DNA from: Kitasatospora sp. DSM 101779
GTDB lineage: Bacteria > Actinomycetota > Actinomycetes > Streptomycetales > Streptomycetaceae
DNA: 64,000 nucleotides
Assembly (NCBI RefSeq): GCF_025655475.1
Contig: NZ_JAHTIK010000001.1
Span: 7,897,359 to 7,961,358, forward strand
Reading direction: 5' to 3'
The notes below the pieces were generated by a model. It did no database searches, had not been told where the DNA came from, and saw only the letters and a list, made by a program, of their open reading frames with translations. The translations under genes were made by a program, and so were the position numbers. Shown here in pieces: positions 1 to 7,356 of this stretch; within the stretch, counting starts at the first letter, position 1, and each line of letters begins with the position of its first letter.

Positions 1-294
1 CCCCCGTTCCGCCCGCCCCGCCCGCCGACCGGCCGGGCTCCGCGCCGTAACGGCCGGCAGCGGGTTCGCCGGGGTCGGGGCGTCAACTCCCGGACCTCGT
101 CCCGGGGCGTCCGCCGTGTGCGACATCCCGTGGGCGAGGACACCTGCCCCCAGAGCGATGATCGTCGGCGCGGCCCCGACCACGACCAGTGCGGAGAAGC
201 GGGCCTGCTCCCGGACCGACCTCTTCGGCCGCCCGCTCCCGGCGCCGCCCTTCGGCTGCGGCGGCATCCAGGGCTCCCCCCACATCCGACTCAT
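1..294 (-). CDS. Small single-pass membrane protein, 3' end outside window
   Basis: An open frame of 98 codons runs on the minus strand from an ATG at 294 to the window edge without a stop. A GGAGGAG Shine-Dalgarno lies about 9 bases upstream of this ATG, which supports the start. The first 30 residues are polar and basic with prolines. Residues about 34-54 form one hydrophobic segment (FSALVVVGAAPTIIALGAG), followed by a Pro/Ala-rich stretch that would lie outside the membrane if the N-terminus is cytoplasmic. I recognise no family. The downstream half is missing, so the total length is unknown. Confidence 0.5.
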   Translation of the reverse strand, partial: MSRMWGEPWMPPQPKGGAGSGRPKRSVREQARFSALVVVGAAPTIIALGAGVLAHGMSHTADAPGRGPGVDAPTPANPLPAVTARSPAGRRAGRAERG

Positions 295-472
295 GCGCCC
301 CGTCTCCTCCGATCGGCTGGTGCCACCGTGATCCGGAGTGTCGACGGGCCACCGCCTGCGTGCCCGAACTCCATTCCCCGCCCCGGAGCCGTGCCGGGCG
401 ACGCCACCGCGCCGTCGACCGCGGACCGCTGCGCGGTGCGGGACGCGGCCCGGGCACTCCTGGGTGGGTCGG

Positions 473-1453
473 TCAGTCGACGGTGACGACCAGCTTGCCG
501 AGCGCCGTGCCGGCGGCCATGAGCCGGTGCGCCTCGACGATGTCGTCGAAGCCGAACACCCGCACCGGGCGTGCCTTGTGGGTCCCGTCGGCGACCTTCG
601 CGAGGATGGCGTCGAACGGCACCGCGGACAGCGGGAAGTCCTCCGTTCCCAGGACGAACGCGCTGCCGAAGAAGCTCAGTCGGACGCCCGACGGCATGTC
701 GGTGAGCGGGGCGAAGTCCTGGACGGGGGAGAGTCCGCCGAGGAAGCCGAGCTGGCACACCCGCCCGCGGGTACGGACCGTGGCCAGCGAGTCCCGCAGC
801 ACGCTGTTGCCCACGACGTCCAGGACGGCGTCCACCGCGATGCCGCGGGCGCGGACCTGCGGCGCCAGCCGTCCGTCGTCGACCAGGACGTGCGAGGCGC
901 CGATCCCGCGCAGCAGTCCGGCCCGGTCCGCGTCGCGGGTGGTGGCGACCACCGTGGCGCCGTGGTCGTTCGCGAGGTTGACGGCGGCCTGGCCGAGCGA
1001 GGAGGTCGCCCCGCGGACGAGCACCGTCTCGCCGGGCCGCAGGGCGAGGTTGCCGTGGAGGGCGCTCCACGCGGTGGCGTACACCTCGGGGACGGCGGCC
1101 AGGTCCGCCCAGGACAGGGTGGTGCGGACCGGCACCACGTTGCCGGCCGGAACGGTGACCAGCTCGGCGTAGCTGCCGTTCCGGGTGCGGCCCATGCCGC
1201 CGAGGAGGGCGACGACGGTCGTCCCCCCGGCGAGTCGACCGCTGGGGTCGTGCTCGACGGTGCCTGCGCACTCGATCCCGGTGACCGGGGCGACCTCGCC
1301 CCAGGCGCCGCTGCGCATGTACGTCTCGGCGTGGTTGAGGCCGAAGGCCCGTACCCGGACCAGCACCTCGCCGTCGGTGGGCCGCGGGTCGGGGAGCTCG
1401 GTGTGCCTGAGGACCTCGGGGCCGCCGTAGGTCGAGATGACGATGGCTCGCAT
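473..1453 (-). CDS. MDR-superfamily NADPH:quinone reductase / zinc-less alcohol dehydrogenase
   Basis: The 326-aa protein has the medium-chain dehydrogenase/reductase layout: a GroES-like N-terminal half with the GLNHAE signature near residue 40, and a Rossmann half with the nucleotide-binding stretch VRGATSSLGQAA near residue 145. The cysteine/histidine ligands of zinc alcohol dehydrogenases are not evident, which fits the quinone oxidoreductase branch. It probably reduces quinones or enones with NADPH in the cytosol. Start is the ATG at 1453 with GGAGA upstream. An operator-like site just upstream closely matches one before the neighbouring tetR gene, so TetR-type control is likely. The exact substrate cannot be read from sequence. 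Confidence 0.85.
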   Translation of the reverse strand: MRAIVISTYGGPEVLRHTELPDPRPTDGEVLVRVRAFGLNHAETYMRSGAWGEVAPVTGIECAGTVEHDPSGRLAGGTTVVALLGGMGRTRNGSYAELVTVPAGNVVPVRTTLSWADLAAVPEVYATAWSALHGNLALRPGETVLVRGATSSLGQAAVNLANDHGATVVATTRDADRAGLLRGIGASHVLVDDGRLAPQVRARGIAVDAVLDVVGNSVLRDSLATVRTRGRVCQLGFLGGLSPVQDFAPLTDMPSGVRLSFFGSAFVLGTEDFPLSAVPFDAILAKVADGTHKARPVRVFGFDDIVEAHRLMAAGTALGKLVVTVD

Positions 1454-1468
1454 GGTGCGTCTCCATTC

Positions 1469-1484
1469 TTGAGTGTTCGTTCAA
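1469..1484. promoter_or_regulatory. Putative TetR operator upstream of the MDR gene
   Basis: The 16-mer TTGAGTGTTCGTTCAA lies 16 bases upstream of the MDR start. It matches 13 of 16 positions of the site at 2195-2210 in front of the tetR gene, in the same orientation. TetR family members commonly autoregulate and control a neighbour through such shared sites; binding here is inferred. Confidence 0.55.
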
Positions 1485-1502
1485 CTATGAGGGCCGAAAA
1501 AC

Positions 1503-1525
1503 GGCCGCCGCGGGGTGCGGCGGCC
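1503..1525 (-). terminator. Hairpin terminator downstream of tetR
   Basis: A perfect 9-bp stem (GGCCGCCGC / GCGGCGGCC) with a 5-base loop sits between the tetR stop and the MDR start. On the minus strand it is followed by TTTTTCGGCC, so it resembles an intrinsic terminator. It would separate tetR transcription from the downstream MDR gene. Confidence 0.5.
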
Positions 1526-1596
1526 TCGAGGGCCGGTCGGTCGGGCGGGTCGGGCGGTCGGGCGGTCGGCAGGCGGTGGCGCGGGTGGTGCCGGGC

Positions 1597-2181
1597 TCAG
1601 CCCAGGCCGGCGAAGGCGTTGTCGACGATCGCCCTCAGCACCGCCTCGTCCGGGTTGGCCTTCCCCACGACCATCAACCCCTGGGCGGTGGCGACCATCA
1701 GCCGGGCGGTGCCGGCCGCGTCCAGCCCCGGCCGTACCTCGCCGCGTCGCACCGCGGTCGCCAGTGCGCGGGTCATGCAGTTCTCCAGTCGGGCCAGGTG
1801 GCCGCGCACCACCGCGGCGGCCTCGTCGTCCTCGGCGGCGTCCTCGATCGCCGTGTTGACGAGCAGGCAGCCCTGGCGGCCCTCGGGGCTCAGCAGATCG
1901 CGGACGAGTCCGTCGAAGTAGCCGCGGACCTCCGCCACCGAAGCGCCGGGGCCGTCCAGCTCGCCGAGCTTCTGCGGCACGACGAGCTTGGAGTAGCGCT
2001 CGAGCGACTTGAGGAACAGGGCCCGCTTGCCGCCGGGGAAGGCGCTGTAGATGCTCCCCGGCTTGACGCCGGTCGCCTTCACCAGGTCCTCGATGGACGT
2101 GGCCCGGTAGCCGCGCTCCCAGAAGCGCCGCATGGCCGCGTCCAGGACCTGCTCCGGCTCGAACTCCCGTGGTCGTGGCAT
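1597..2181 (-). CDS. TetR/AcrR family transcriptional regulator
   Basis: The 194-aa protein starts with a typical TetR helix-turn-helix (residues about 10-55; phrases FWERGYRATSIEDLVKATGV and GSIYSAFPGGKRALF). The C-terminal part is the helical ligand/dimerisation region, of TetR_C type with LSPEGRQGCLLVNTA. Single cysteines in that region could be redox- or electrophile-reactive. It lies directly upstream of, and on the same strand as, the MDR oxidoreductase, a frequent pairing where the regulator senses quinones or aldehydes. The start ATG at 2181 has no good Shine-Dalgarno and lies close to the operator-like site, so a short or leaderless transcript is possible. Confidence 0.9.
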   Translation of the reverse strand: MPRPREFEPEQVLDAAMRRFWERGYRATSIEDLVKATGVKPGSIYSAFPGGKRALFLKSLERYSKLVVPQKLGELDGPGASVAEVRGYFDGLVRDLLSPEGRQGCLLVNTAIEDAAEDDEAAAVVRGHLARLENCMTRALATAVRRGEVRPGLDAAGTARLMVATAQGLMVVGKANPDEAVLRAIVDNAFAGLG

Positions 2182-2194
2182 GCGGACAACATAT

Positions 2195-2210
2195 ATGAGT
2201 GGTCATTCAA
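2195..2210. promoter_or_regulatory. Putative TetR operator upstream of tetR
   Basis: ATGAGTGGTCATTCAA starts 14 bases upstream of the tetR ATG and matches 13 of 16 positions of the site at 1469-1484. Its place over the presumed promoter suggests autorepression. This is inferred from sequence similarity and position only. Confidence 0.55.
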
Positions 2211-2352
2211 GAACAAGTGGAGCGGGGGGCCGGCGACGGGGCAGCCGGCCTCCGGATCCGTGTCACGGCCGGTCCGAGCGGTGTCCTGATGGTCCGTCCG
2301 GGTGTCCGTCGGCGCGGCGCGGCCCGAGGGCGGCGCCGCCCGGCGCTAGTGT

Positions 2353-2367
2353 CTGATGACCCATCAG
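2353..2367 (+). promoter_or_regulatory. Palindromic operator upstream of lpqY (GntR-like)
   Basis: CTGATG-ACC-CATCAG is a perfect inverted repeat with a 3-base spacer, centred about 34 bases before the lpqY GTG. Similar TGATG/CATCA palindromes are bound by GntR-family repressors in actinomycetes. No gntR gene lies beside it, so the regulator would act in trans; identity is inferred. Confidence 0.5.
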
Positions 2368-2393
2368 GTTCCGGATCGGGAGAGAGGCCAGGA

Positions 2394-3662
2394 GTGCGCA
2401 CCCTCCGCTCGCGGTGGCTGAACGCGGCCGCAGGTCTCTGCGTCTGCGCGTCGGTCCTGGCCGGCTGCGGGAGCAGCGGCCAGGGCGGCCCGGTGACCTT
2501 GAACTGGTACAACTTCCCCGACGACTCGGGCGCCCTCCAGCAGGCGGCCGACCGGTGCGGTCAGCAGTCGGGCGGCCGCTACACCGTCAAGTACAACAAG
2601 CTGCCGCGCGGCGCGGACGGCCAGCGCCAGCAACTGGTGCGCCGGATGGCCGCGCACGACACGGGCGTGGACATCCTCGGTCTGGACGTCACCTGGCCCG
2701 CCGAGTTCGCCGAGGCGGGGTGGATCCGGGAGTGGACCGGCGCGATGAAGGAGCAGGCCACCGCCGACACCCTCGACGCGGCCGTGCGGACCGCGACCTG
2801 GCAGGGCCGACTGTTCGCGGTGCCGTACAACTCCAACACGCAGCTGCTGTGGTACCGGGACGACCTGGTGCCGAACCCGCCGAAGACCTGGGCGGAGATG
2901 CTCGCCCAGGCGAACGCTCTGGCCGAGCAGGGCAAGCCGCACTACGTGGAGATCCAGGGCGCGCAGTACGAGGGCCTGACGGTGTGGTTCAACACCCTGG
3001 TCACCAGCGCCGGCGGCTCGATCCTCACCCCGGACGCGCAGGCACCCTCGCTCGGTCCGCCCGCGGTCGTCGCCGCCGGCGTGATGCACGACACCGCCAC
3101 CTCGTCGGCCGCCGACCCCTCGCTGCCCAACCAGATGGAGGACCAGAACCGGCTGGCGATGGAGTCCGGTACCGCAGCCTTCGAGCTCAACTACCCCTTC
3201 GTCTACCCGTCGATGAAGGCCAATCAGCCCGAGCTGTTCAAGCACTTCCGCTGGGCACCGTACCCGTCGGTGCTGCCCGGCCGGCCGGCCAGCGTGACGA
3301 TCGGCGGGATCGACCTGGCCGTCGGCGCGTACGGCAAGCACCCGGACCTGGCGTACGAGGCCACCCTGTGCCTGCGGGACCGCGAGAACCAGCTCACCAA
3401 CGCGCTGGAGGGCGGCCTGCCGCCGTCGCTGCGCAGCCTGTACCAGGCCGCCGAACTCACCCGGAGCTACCCGTTCGCGGCGGACGTGCTGGCAGCCCTG
3501 GAGACCGCCAGCGTGCGGCCGCAGACGCCGGCCTACCAGAACGTGTCGATCGCCATCTCGCACACCCTGTCGCCGCCCGCCGACATCCATCCGGAGAGCA
3601 CCGTCGCCGACCTCCGCGGGCAGATCGAGGATGCCCTCGGCTCCAAGGGGTTGATCCCGTGA
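2394..3662 (+). CDS. lpqY: Sugar ABC transporter substrate-binding lipoprotein, LpqY-like (trehalose)
   Basis: The 422-aa protein has a signal peptide ending in the lipobox LAGC, with the lipidated cysteine at residue 25. A family-1 extracellular solute-binding fold follows (LNWYNFPDD, VPYNSNTQLLWYR, MESGTAAFELNYPFVYPS). It should capture a disaccharide outside the membrane and hand it to the SugA/SugB channel. Order and sequence match the mycobacterial LpqY-SugA-SugB-SugC trehalose importer, SugC being the closest match, so trehalose or a related glucoside is the likely substrate. I chose the GTG at 2394 because GAGAGG lies upstream and the signal peptide begins there. The stop overlaps the sugA start by 4 bases. 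Confidence 0.88.
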   Translation: MRTLRSRWLNAAAGLCVCASVLAGCGSSGQGGPVTLNWYNFPDDSGALQQAADRCGQQSGGRYTVKYNKLPRGADGQRQQLVRRMAAHDTGVDILGLDVTWPAEFAEAGWIREWTGAMKEQATADTLDAAVRTATWQGRLFAVPYNSNTQLLWYRDDLVPNPPKTWAEMLAQANALAEQGKPHYVEIQGAQYEGLTVWFNTLVTSAGGSILTPDAQAPSLGPPAVVAAGVMHDTATSSAADPSLPNQMEDQNRLAMESGTAAFELNYPFVYPSMKANQPELFKHFRWAPYPSVLPGRPASVTIGGIDLAVGAYGKHPDLAYEATLCLRDRENQLTNALEGGLPPSLRSLYQAAELTRSYPFAADVLAALETASVRPQTPAYQNVSIAISHTLSPPADIHPESTVADLRGQIEDALGSKGLIP

Positions 3663-4588
3663 CACCTGCCACCGCACCCGGCCCCCGGGCCGAGAAGAGC
3701 ACCGCGGAGTCGGAGGGCGCCCGTCAGGAGCGCCGGCTGGGCCTGCTGCTGTGCGCGCCCGCCGCGATCGTGATGCTGGCCGTCACCGCCTACCCCATCG
3801 TGTACGCGGTCTACCTGTCCCTGCAGCGCTACGACCTCCGCTTCCCGAGCCAGGCCCACTGGGTGGGCCTGGCCAACTACGGCGCGGTGCTGAGCTCCCC
3901 GTTCTGGTGGCAGGCGCTGTGGGTCACCGTCCTGATCACCGTGGTATCGGTGGCGATCGAGCTGGTGCTCGGCATGGTGCTCGCGCTCGTCATGCACCGG
4001 GCGGTGTTCGGCCGCGGTACCGTCCGCACCGCGGTGCTCGTCCCCTACGGCATCGTGACGGTCGTGGCCGCGTACTCGTGGCAGTACGCCTGGACGCCCG
4101 GCATCGGCTACCTCGCGGCGCTGCTGCCGGAGGGCAGCGCCCCGCTCACCGACCACTGGCAGGCGATCGGTCTGATCATCCTCGCCGAGGTGTGGAAGAC
4201 CACGCCGTTCATGGCGCTGCTGCTGCTGGCCGGCCTGGCCCTCGTCCCCGACGAGACCGTCCGGGCGGCGATGGTGGACGGCGCGACCTTCGGACAGCGC
4301 CTGCGACTGGTCATCATCCCGCTGATGAAGCCGGCGATCCTGGTCGCCCTGCTCTTCCGCACCCTGGACGCCTTCCGCATCTTCGACAACATCTACGTCC
4401 TGACCGGCGGCTCCAACGACACCGGCTCCGTCTCGATCCTCGGCTACGACAACCTCTTCACCGCCCTCAACCTCGGCATCGGGTCGGCGATCTCGGTGCT
4501 GATCTTCCTCTGCGTGGCGATCATCGCCTTCGTCTTCATCAAGGTCTTCGGCGCCGCGGCGCCGGGTGGCGAACCGGAGCGCCGATGA
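3659..4588 (+). CDS. sugA: Sugar ABC transporter permease, SugA-like
   Basis: The 309-aa membrane protein has about six transmembrane helices, the first at residues about 25-48 (LLLCAPAAIVMLAVTAYPIVYAV without its basic flank). The EAA loop that docks with the ATPase is visible as AAMVDGATFGQRLRLVIIPLMKP near residue 205. It forms half of the channel for the LpqY cargo. Start is the GTG at 3659 in a GTGA overlap with the lpqY stop, and its stop overlaps sugB in ATGA, so the three genes are translationally coupled. Confidence 0.9.
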   Translation: MTPATAPGPRAEKSTAESEGARQERRLGLLLCAPAAIVMLAVTAYPIVYAVYLSLQRYDLRFPSQAHWVGLANYGAVLSSPFWWQALWVTVLITVVSVAIELVLGMVLALVMHRAVFGRGTVRTAVLVPYGIVTVVAAYSWQYAWTPGIGYLAALLPEGSAPLTDHWQAIGLIILAEVWKTTPFMALLLLAGLALVPDETVRAAMVDGATFGQRLRLVIIPLMKPAILVALLFRTLDAFRIFDNIYVLTGGSNDTGSVSILGYDNLFTALNLGIGSAISVLIFLCVAIIAFVFIKVFGAAAPGGEPERR

Positions 4589-5415
4589 ACAACCGCACCC
4601 GCACCCTGACCGGTTGGGGCGTCGCCAACCTGATCGTCGTCCTCTACGCGCTCTTCCCGGTCTGGTGGATCGTCGCGCTGTCCTTCAAGGAGCCGAGCAC
4701 CCTCACCGACGGCGACTTCATCCCCCGCGAGTGGACCTGGGAGAACTACCGCGGGATCTTCCAGACCTCCGAGTTCACCCGCGCCCTCGTCAACTCGATC
4801 GGCATCTCCGTGATCGCCACCACCGTCGCGGTGGTGCTCGGCACCATGGCCGCGTACGCGGTGGCCAGGCTGCGCTTTCCCGGCAAACGGCTGCTGATCG
4901 GGGTCTCCCTGCTGATCGCGATGTTCCCGCCGATCTCGCTGGTGTCACCGCTGTTCAACATCGAGCGCGCGCTCGGGATCTTCGACACCTGGCTGGGGCT
5001 GATCATCCCGTACATGACCTTCTCGCTGCCGCTGGCGATCTACACCCTGTCGGCGTTCTTCCGCGAGATCCCCTGGGACCTGGAGAAGGCGGCCAAGGTG
5101 GACGGCGCCACACCGTGGCAGGCCTTCCGCCTGGTCATCGCCCCGCTGGCCGCGCCAGGGGTGTTCACCACCGGCATCCTCGTCTTCATCTTCTGCTGGA
5201 ACGACTTCCTGTTTGCCATCTCGCTCACCTCGACCACCGCGGCCCGGACCGTGCCGGCCGCGATCGCCTTCTTCACCGGCAGCTCCCAGTTCCAGCAGCC
5301 GACCGGGTCCATCGCGGCCGCCGCGGTGGTCATCACCATTCCGATCGTGATCTTCGTTCTGCTGTTCCAGCGCCGCATCGTCGCCGGCCTGACCGCCGGC
5401 GCAGTCAAGGGATGA
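4585..5415 (+). CDS. sugB: Sugar ABC transporter permease, SugB-like
   Basis: The 276-aa protein has six predicted membrane helices and the EAA motif EKAAKVDGATPWQAFRLVI near residue 170, typical of the MalG/SugB half of carbohydrate importers. It pairs with SugA to form the membrane channel. The ATG at 4585 overlaps the sugA stop (ATGA). The C-terminus ends QRRIVAGLTAGAVKG, a conserved ending of MalG-type permeases. A 34-base gap with AGGAAGG precedes sugC. Confidence 0.92.
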   Translation: MNNRTRTLTGWGVANLIVVLYALFPVWWIVALSFKEPSTLTDGDFIPREWTWENYRGIFQTSEFTRALVNSIGISVIATTVAVVLGTMAAYAVARLRFPGKRLLIGVSLLIAMFPPISLVSPLFNIERALGIFDTWLGLIIPYMTFSLPLAIYTLSAFFREIPWDLEKAAKVDGATPWQAFRLVIAPLAAPGVFTTGILVFIFCWNDFLFAISLTSTTAARTVPAAIAFFTGSSQFQQPTGSIAAAAVVITIPIVIFVLLFQRRIVAGLTAGAVKG

Positions 5416-5449
5416 GACCGCCCCACCGGGCGGACCAGGAAGGCGAACC

Positions 5450-6637
5450 GTGGCCGAGATCGTCCTCGACGGCATCACCAAGCGCTACCCCGACGGCGCA
5501 CTCGCCGTCCGCGACTTCAACCTCACCATCGGCGACGGTGAGTTCGTGATCCTCGTCGGCCCGTCGGGCTGCGGCAAGTCCACCACCCTGAACATGATCG
5601 CCGGGCTGGAGGACATCACCGAGGGCACCCTGAGCATCGGCGGGCAGATCGTCAACGACCGCGCCCCCAAGGACCGCGACATCGCCATGGTCTTCCAGAG
5701 CTACGCCCTCTACCCGCACATGACCGTCCGCGACAACATGGGCTTCGCCCTGCGCCTGGCCAAGGTCGACAAGGCCGCCATCGCCGCCAAGGTCGAGGAG
5801 GCCGCCCGCATCCTCGACCTGACCCAGCACCTCGACCGCAGACCCGCCAACCTCTCCGGCGGACAGCGCCAGCGCGTCGCGATGGGCCGCGCCATCGTCC
5901 GGGACCCGAAGGCCTTCCTGATGGACGAGCCGCTGTCGAACCTCGACGCGAAGCTCCGGGTCCAGATGCGCACTCAGATCGCCGCCCTGCAAAGGCGCCT
6001 GGGCACCACCACCGTCTACGTCACGCACGACCAGGTCGAGGCCATGACCCTCGGGGACCGGGTGGTCGTCATGCGCGCCGGCGTCGTCCAGCAGGTCGGC
6101 TCGCCCCAGCACCTGTACGACGCCCCGGTGAACCTGTTCGTGGCGGGATTCATCGGCTCGCCCGGCATGAACTTCCTCGGCGCAACGCTCGAACAGAACA
6201 CGCTGCGCACCTCGCTGGGCGACGTTCCGCTGGACGACCGGATGCGACGCGCCCTGGAGCGGGCGGACGCGCCGCGCGACCTCATCGTGGGCATCCGGCC
6301 CGAGGCGTTCGAGGACGCCTCGCTGATCGACGAGCACGCGGGCGGCATCACCTGCACCGTCACCGTGGAGGTCCGGGAGTCCGTGGGCTCCGACGTGTAC
6401 GTGCACTTCGCCGAGGAGGGCGGGCCGGCCCGTACCGAAGAGCTCGCCGAACTCGCCGCCGACTCGGGACGGGCGGACACCGGTATGCAGGAACACCGGG
6501 TGGTTGCCAGATTGAACACCGCCACCAGCGCCGCCGAGGGCAGCCCGGTGGACTTGTGGATCGACACCACCCGCCTTCACGTCTTCGACCCCGCGAGCGG
6601 CACCAACCTGACGCGACCCGATCAGTCGGCGAACTGA
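5450..6637 (+). CDS. sugC: Sugar ABC transporter ATP-binding protein, SugC/MsiK-like
   Basis: The 395-aa ATPase shows Walker A GPSGCGKST (37-45), signature LSGGQ (135-139), Walker B ending FLMDE (156-160) and the H-loop VYVTHDQ. A C-terminal MalK-type regulatory domain with OB folds occupies about residues 235-385 (NLFVAGFIGSPGMNF begins it). It powers import through SugAB from the cytoplasmic side. The stretches APKDRDIAMVFQSYALYPHM and GLEDI strongly resemble mycobacterial SugC. Streptomycetes usually share one MsiK ATPase among sugar importers; this operon instead carries its own. GTG start at 5450 has AGGAAGG 7 bases upstream. Confidence 0.93.
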   Translation: MAEIVLDGITKRYPDGALAVRDFNLTIGDGEFVILVGPSGCGKSTTLNMIAGLEDITEGTLSIGGQIVNDRAPKDRDIAMVFQSYALYPHMTVRDNMGFALRLAKVDKAAIAAKVEEAARILDLTQHLDRRPANLSGGQRQRVAMGRAIVRDPKAFLMDEPLSNLDAKLRVQMRTQIAALQRRLGTTTVYVTHDQVEAMTLGDRVVVMRAGVVQQVGSPQHLYDAPVNLFVAGFIGSPGMNFLGATLEQNTLRTSLGDVPLDDRMRRALERADAPRDLIVGIRPEAFEDASLIDEHAGGITCTVTVEVRESVGSDVYVHFAEEGGPARTEELAELAADSGRADTGMQEHRVVARLNTATSAAEGSPVDLWIDTTRLHVFDPASGTNLTRPDQSAN

Positions 6638-6682
6638 TGCCGATCCGGCGCCGACCGGGGAGCTCCGGCAGGAACGACGCGT

Positions 6683-6708
6683 GGCACGGCGCATACGCAC
6701 GCCGTGCC
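6683..6708. terminator. Bidirectional hairpin between sugC and the CBS gene
   Basis: A perfect 9-bp stem GGCACGGCG / CGCCGTGCC with an 8-base loop lies 46 bases after the sugC stop and between convergent genes. It has no U-tract, which is common for actinomycete terminators. Confidence 0.6.
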
Positions 6709-6775
6709 GCCGTCCCCGCCCTCCATGCCGCAGGCGCCTCCCCGAGGCCGCTGCCCCTTCACCGGAACGTCGCTA

Positions 6776-7195
6776 TCACCCGGCTGCTGAAACGCATGGG
6801 CTCCGTGGCTGCTCCCGCAGAGTGAGCACCCCGACGGCATAACCCTCGTGGTCCACCACCGGCCACGCGTCCAGACCGCGGGAGCGCATGGCGGCGGTCG
6901 CCGCGGTGGCGGGCATGTCGGCGGTGGCGAACGGGGCACGGTCGAGGACGATGTCGCGCACCCGGGTTCGCTCGGTGTACCAGGAACGGGCCTGGAAGGG
7001 AGCGAGGTGCAGGCGGGTCAGCAGCCCGGCGCAGCGGCCGTCCTCGGCGCGGACCAGGACGTGGTCCGCGCCGGAGGTGTGCAGGATGTCCATGGCCGAG
7101 TCGACCATGAGGTCGTCGCTGATCTGCAGCTCCGGGCGTTTCATGACGTCGCCGACCGTGGCGGCGGTCCCGGGGTGTTCGCGTGTGGTCGAGAT
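6776..7195 (-). CDS. Tandem CBS-domain protein
   Basis: The protein consists of one pair of CBS motifs: TVGDVMKRPELQISDDLMVD with SGADHVLVRAEDGRCAGLLT, then TRVRDIVLDRAPFATADMPA with GLDAWPVVDHEGYAVGVLT. Such ~140-aa modules bind adenine nucleotides and often act as energy or stress sensors. The start is unclear. The frame holds no ATG/GTG/TTG between a far upstream ATG (7348) and the internal ATG at 7143. However, a strong AAGGAG sits 7 bases before an in-frame ATC at 7195, which begins just before the first CBS motif. I used that as the working start. It follows the helicase gene on the same strand. Confidence 0.75.
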   Translation of the reverse strand: MSTTREHPGTAATVGDVMKRPELQISDDLMVDSAMDILHTSGADHVLVRAEDGRCAGLLTRLHLAPFQARSWYTERTRVRDIVLDRAPFATADMPATAATAAMRSRGLDAWPVVDHEGYAVGVLTLREQPRSPCVSAAG

Positions 7196-7356
7196 GGCCG
7201 GACTCCTTCGTGTGTCCTTCGTCGGGGCCGGCGGTGATCCGGTGCCGGCGCGGTGGGGCGGCCTGCGGTGCCCGTCGGAGCGGGCCGCGGCTGCGGCCCG
7301 GCACCGGTGGGCGGCGTGGTGGCCGGACTGCGGCTCCGTCCGGCCCACGTGGTGTC

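Noticed and set aside
2353..2367. Terminator upstream of lpqY
   Set aside because: The stem is only 6 bp with a 3-base loop and lies at a promoter position; operator is more likely.
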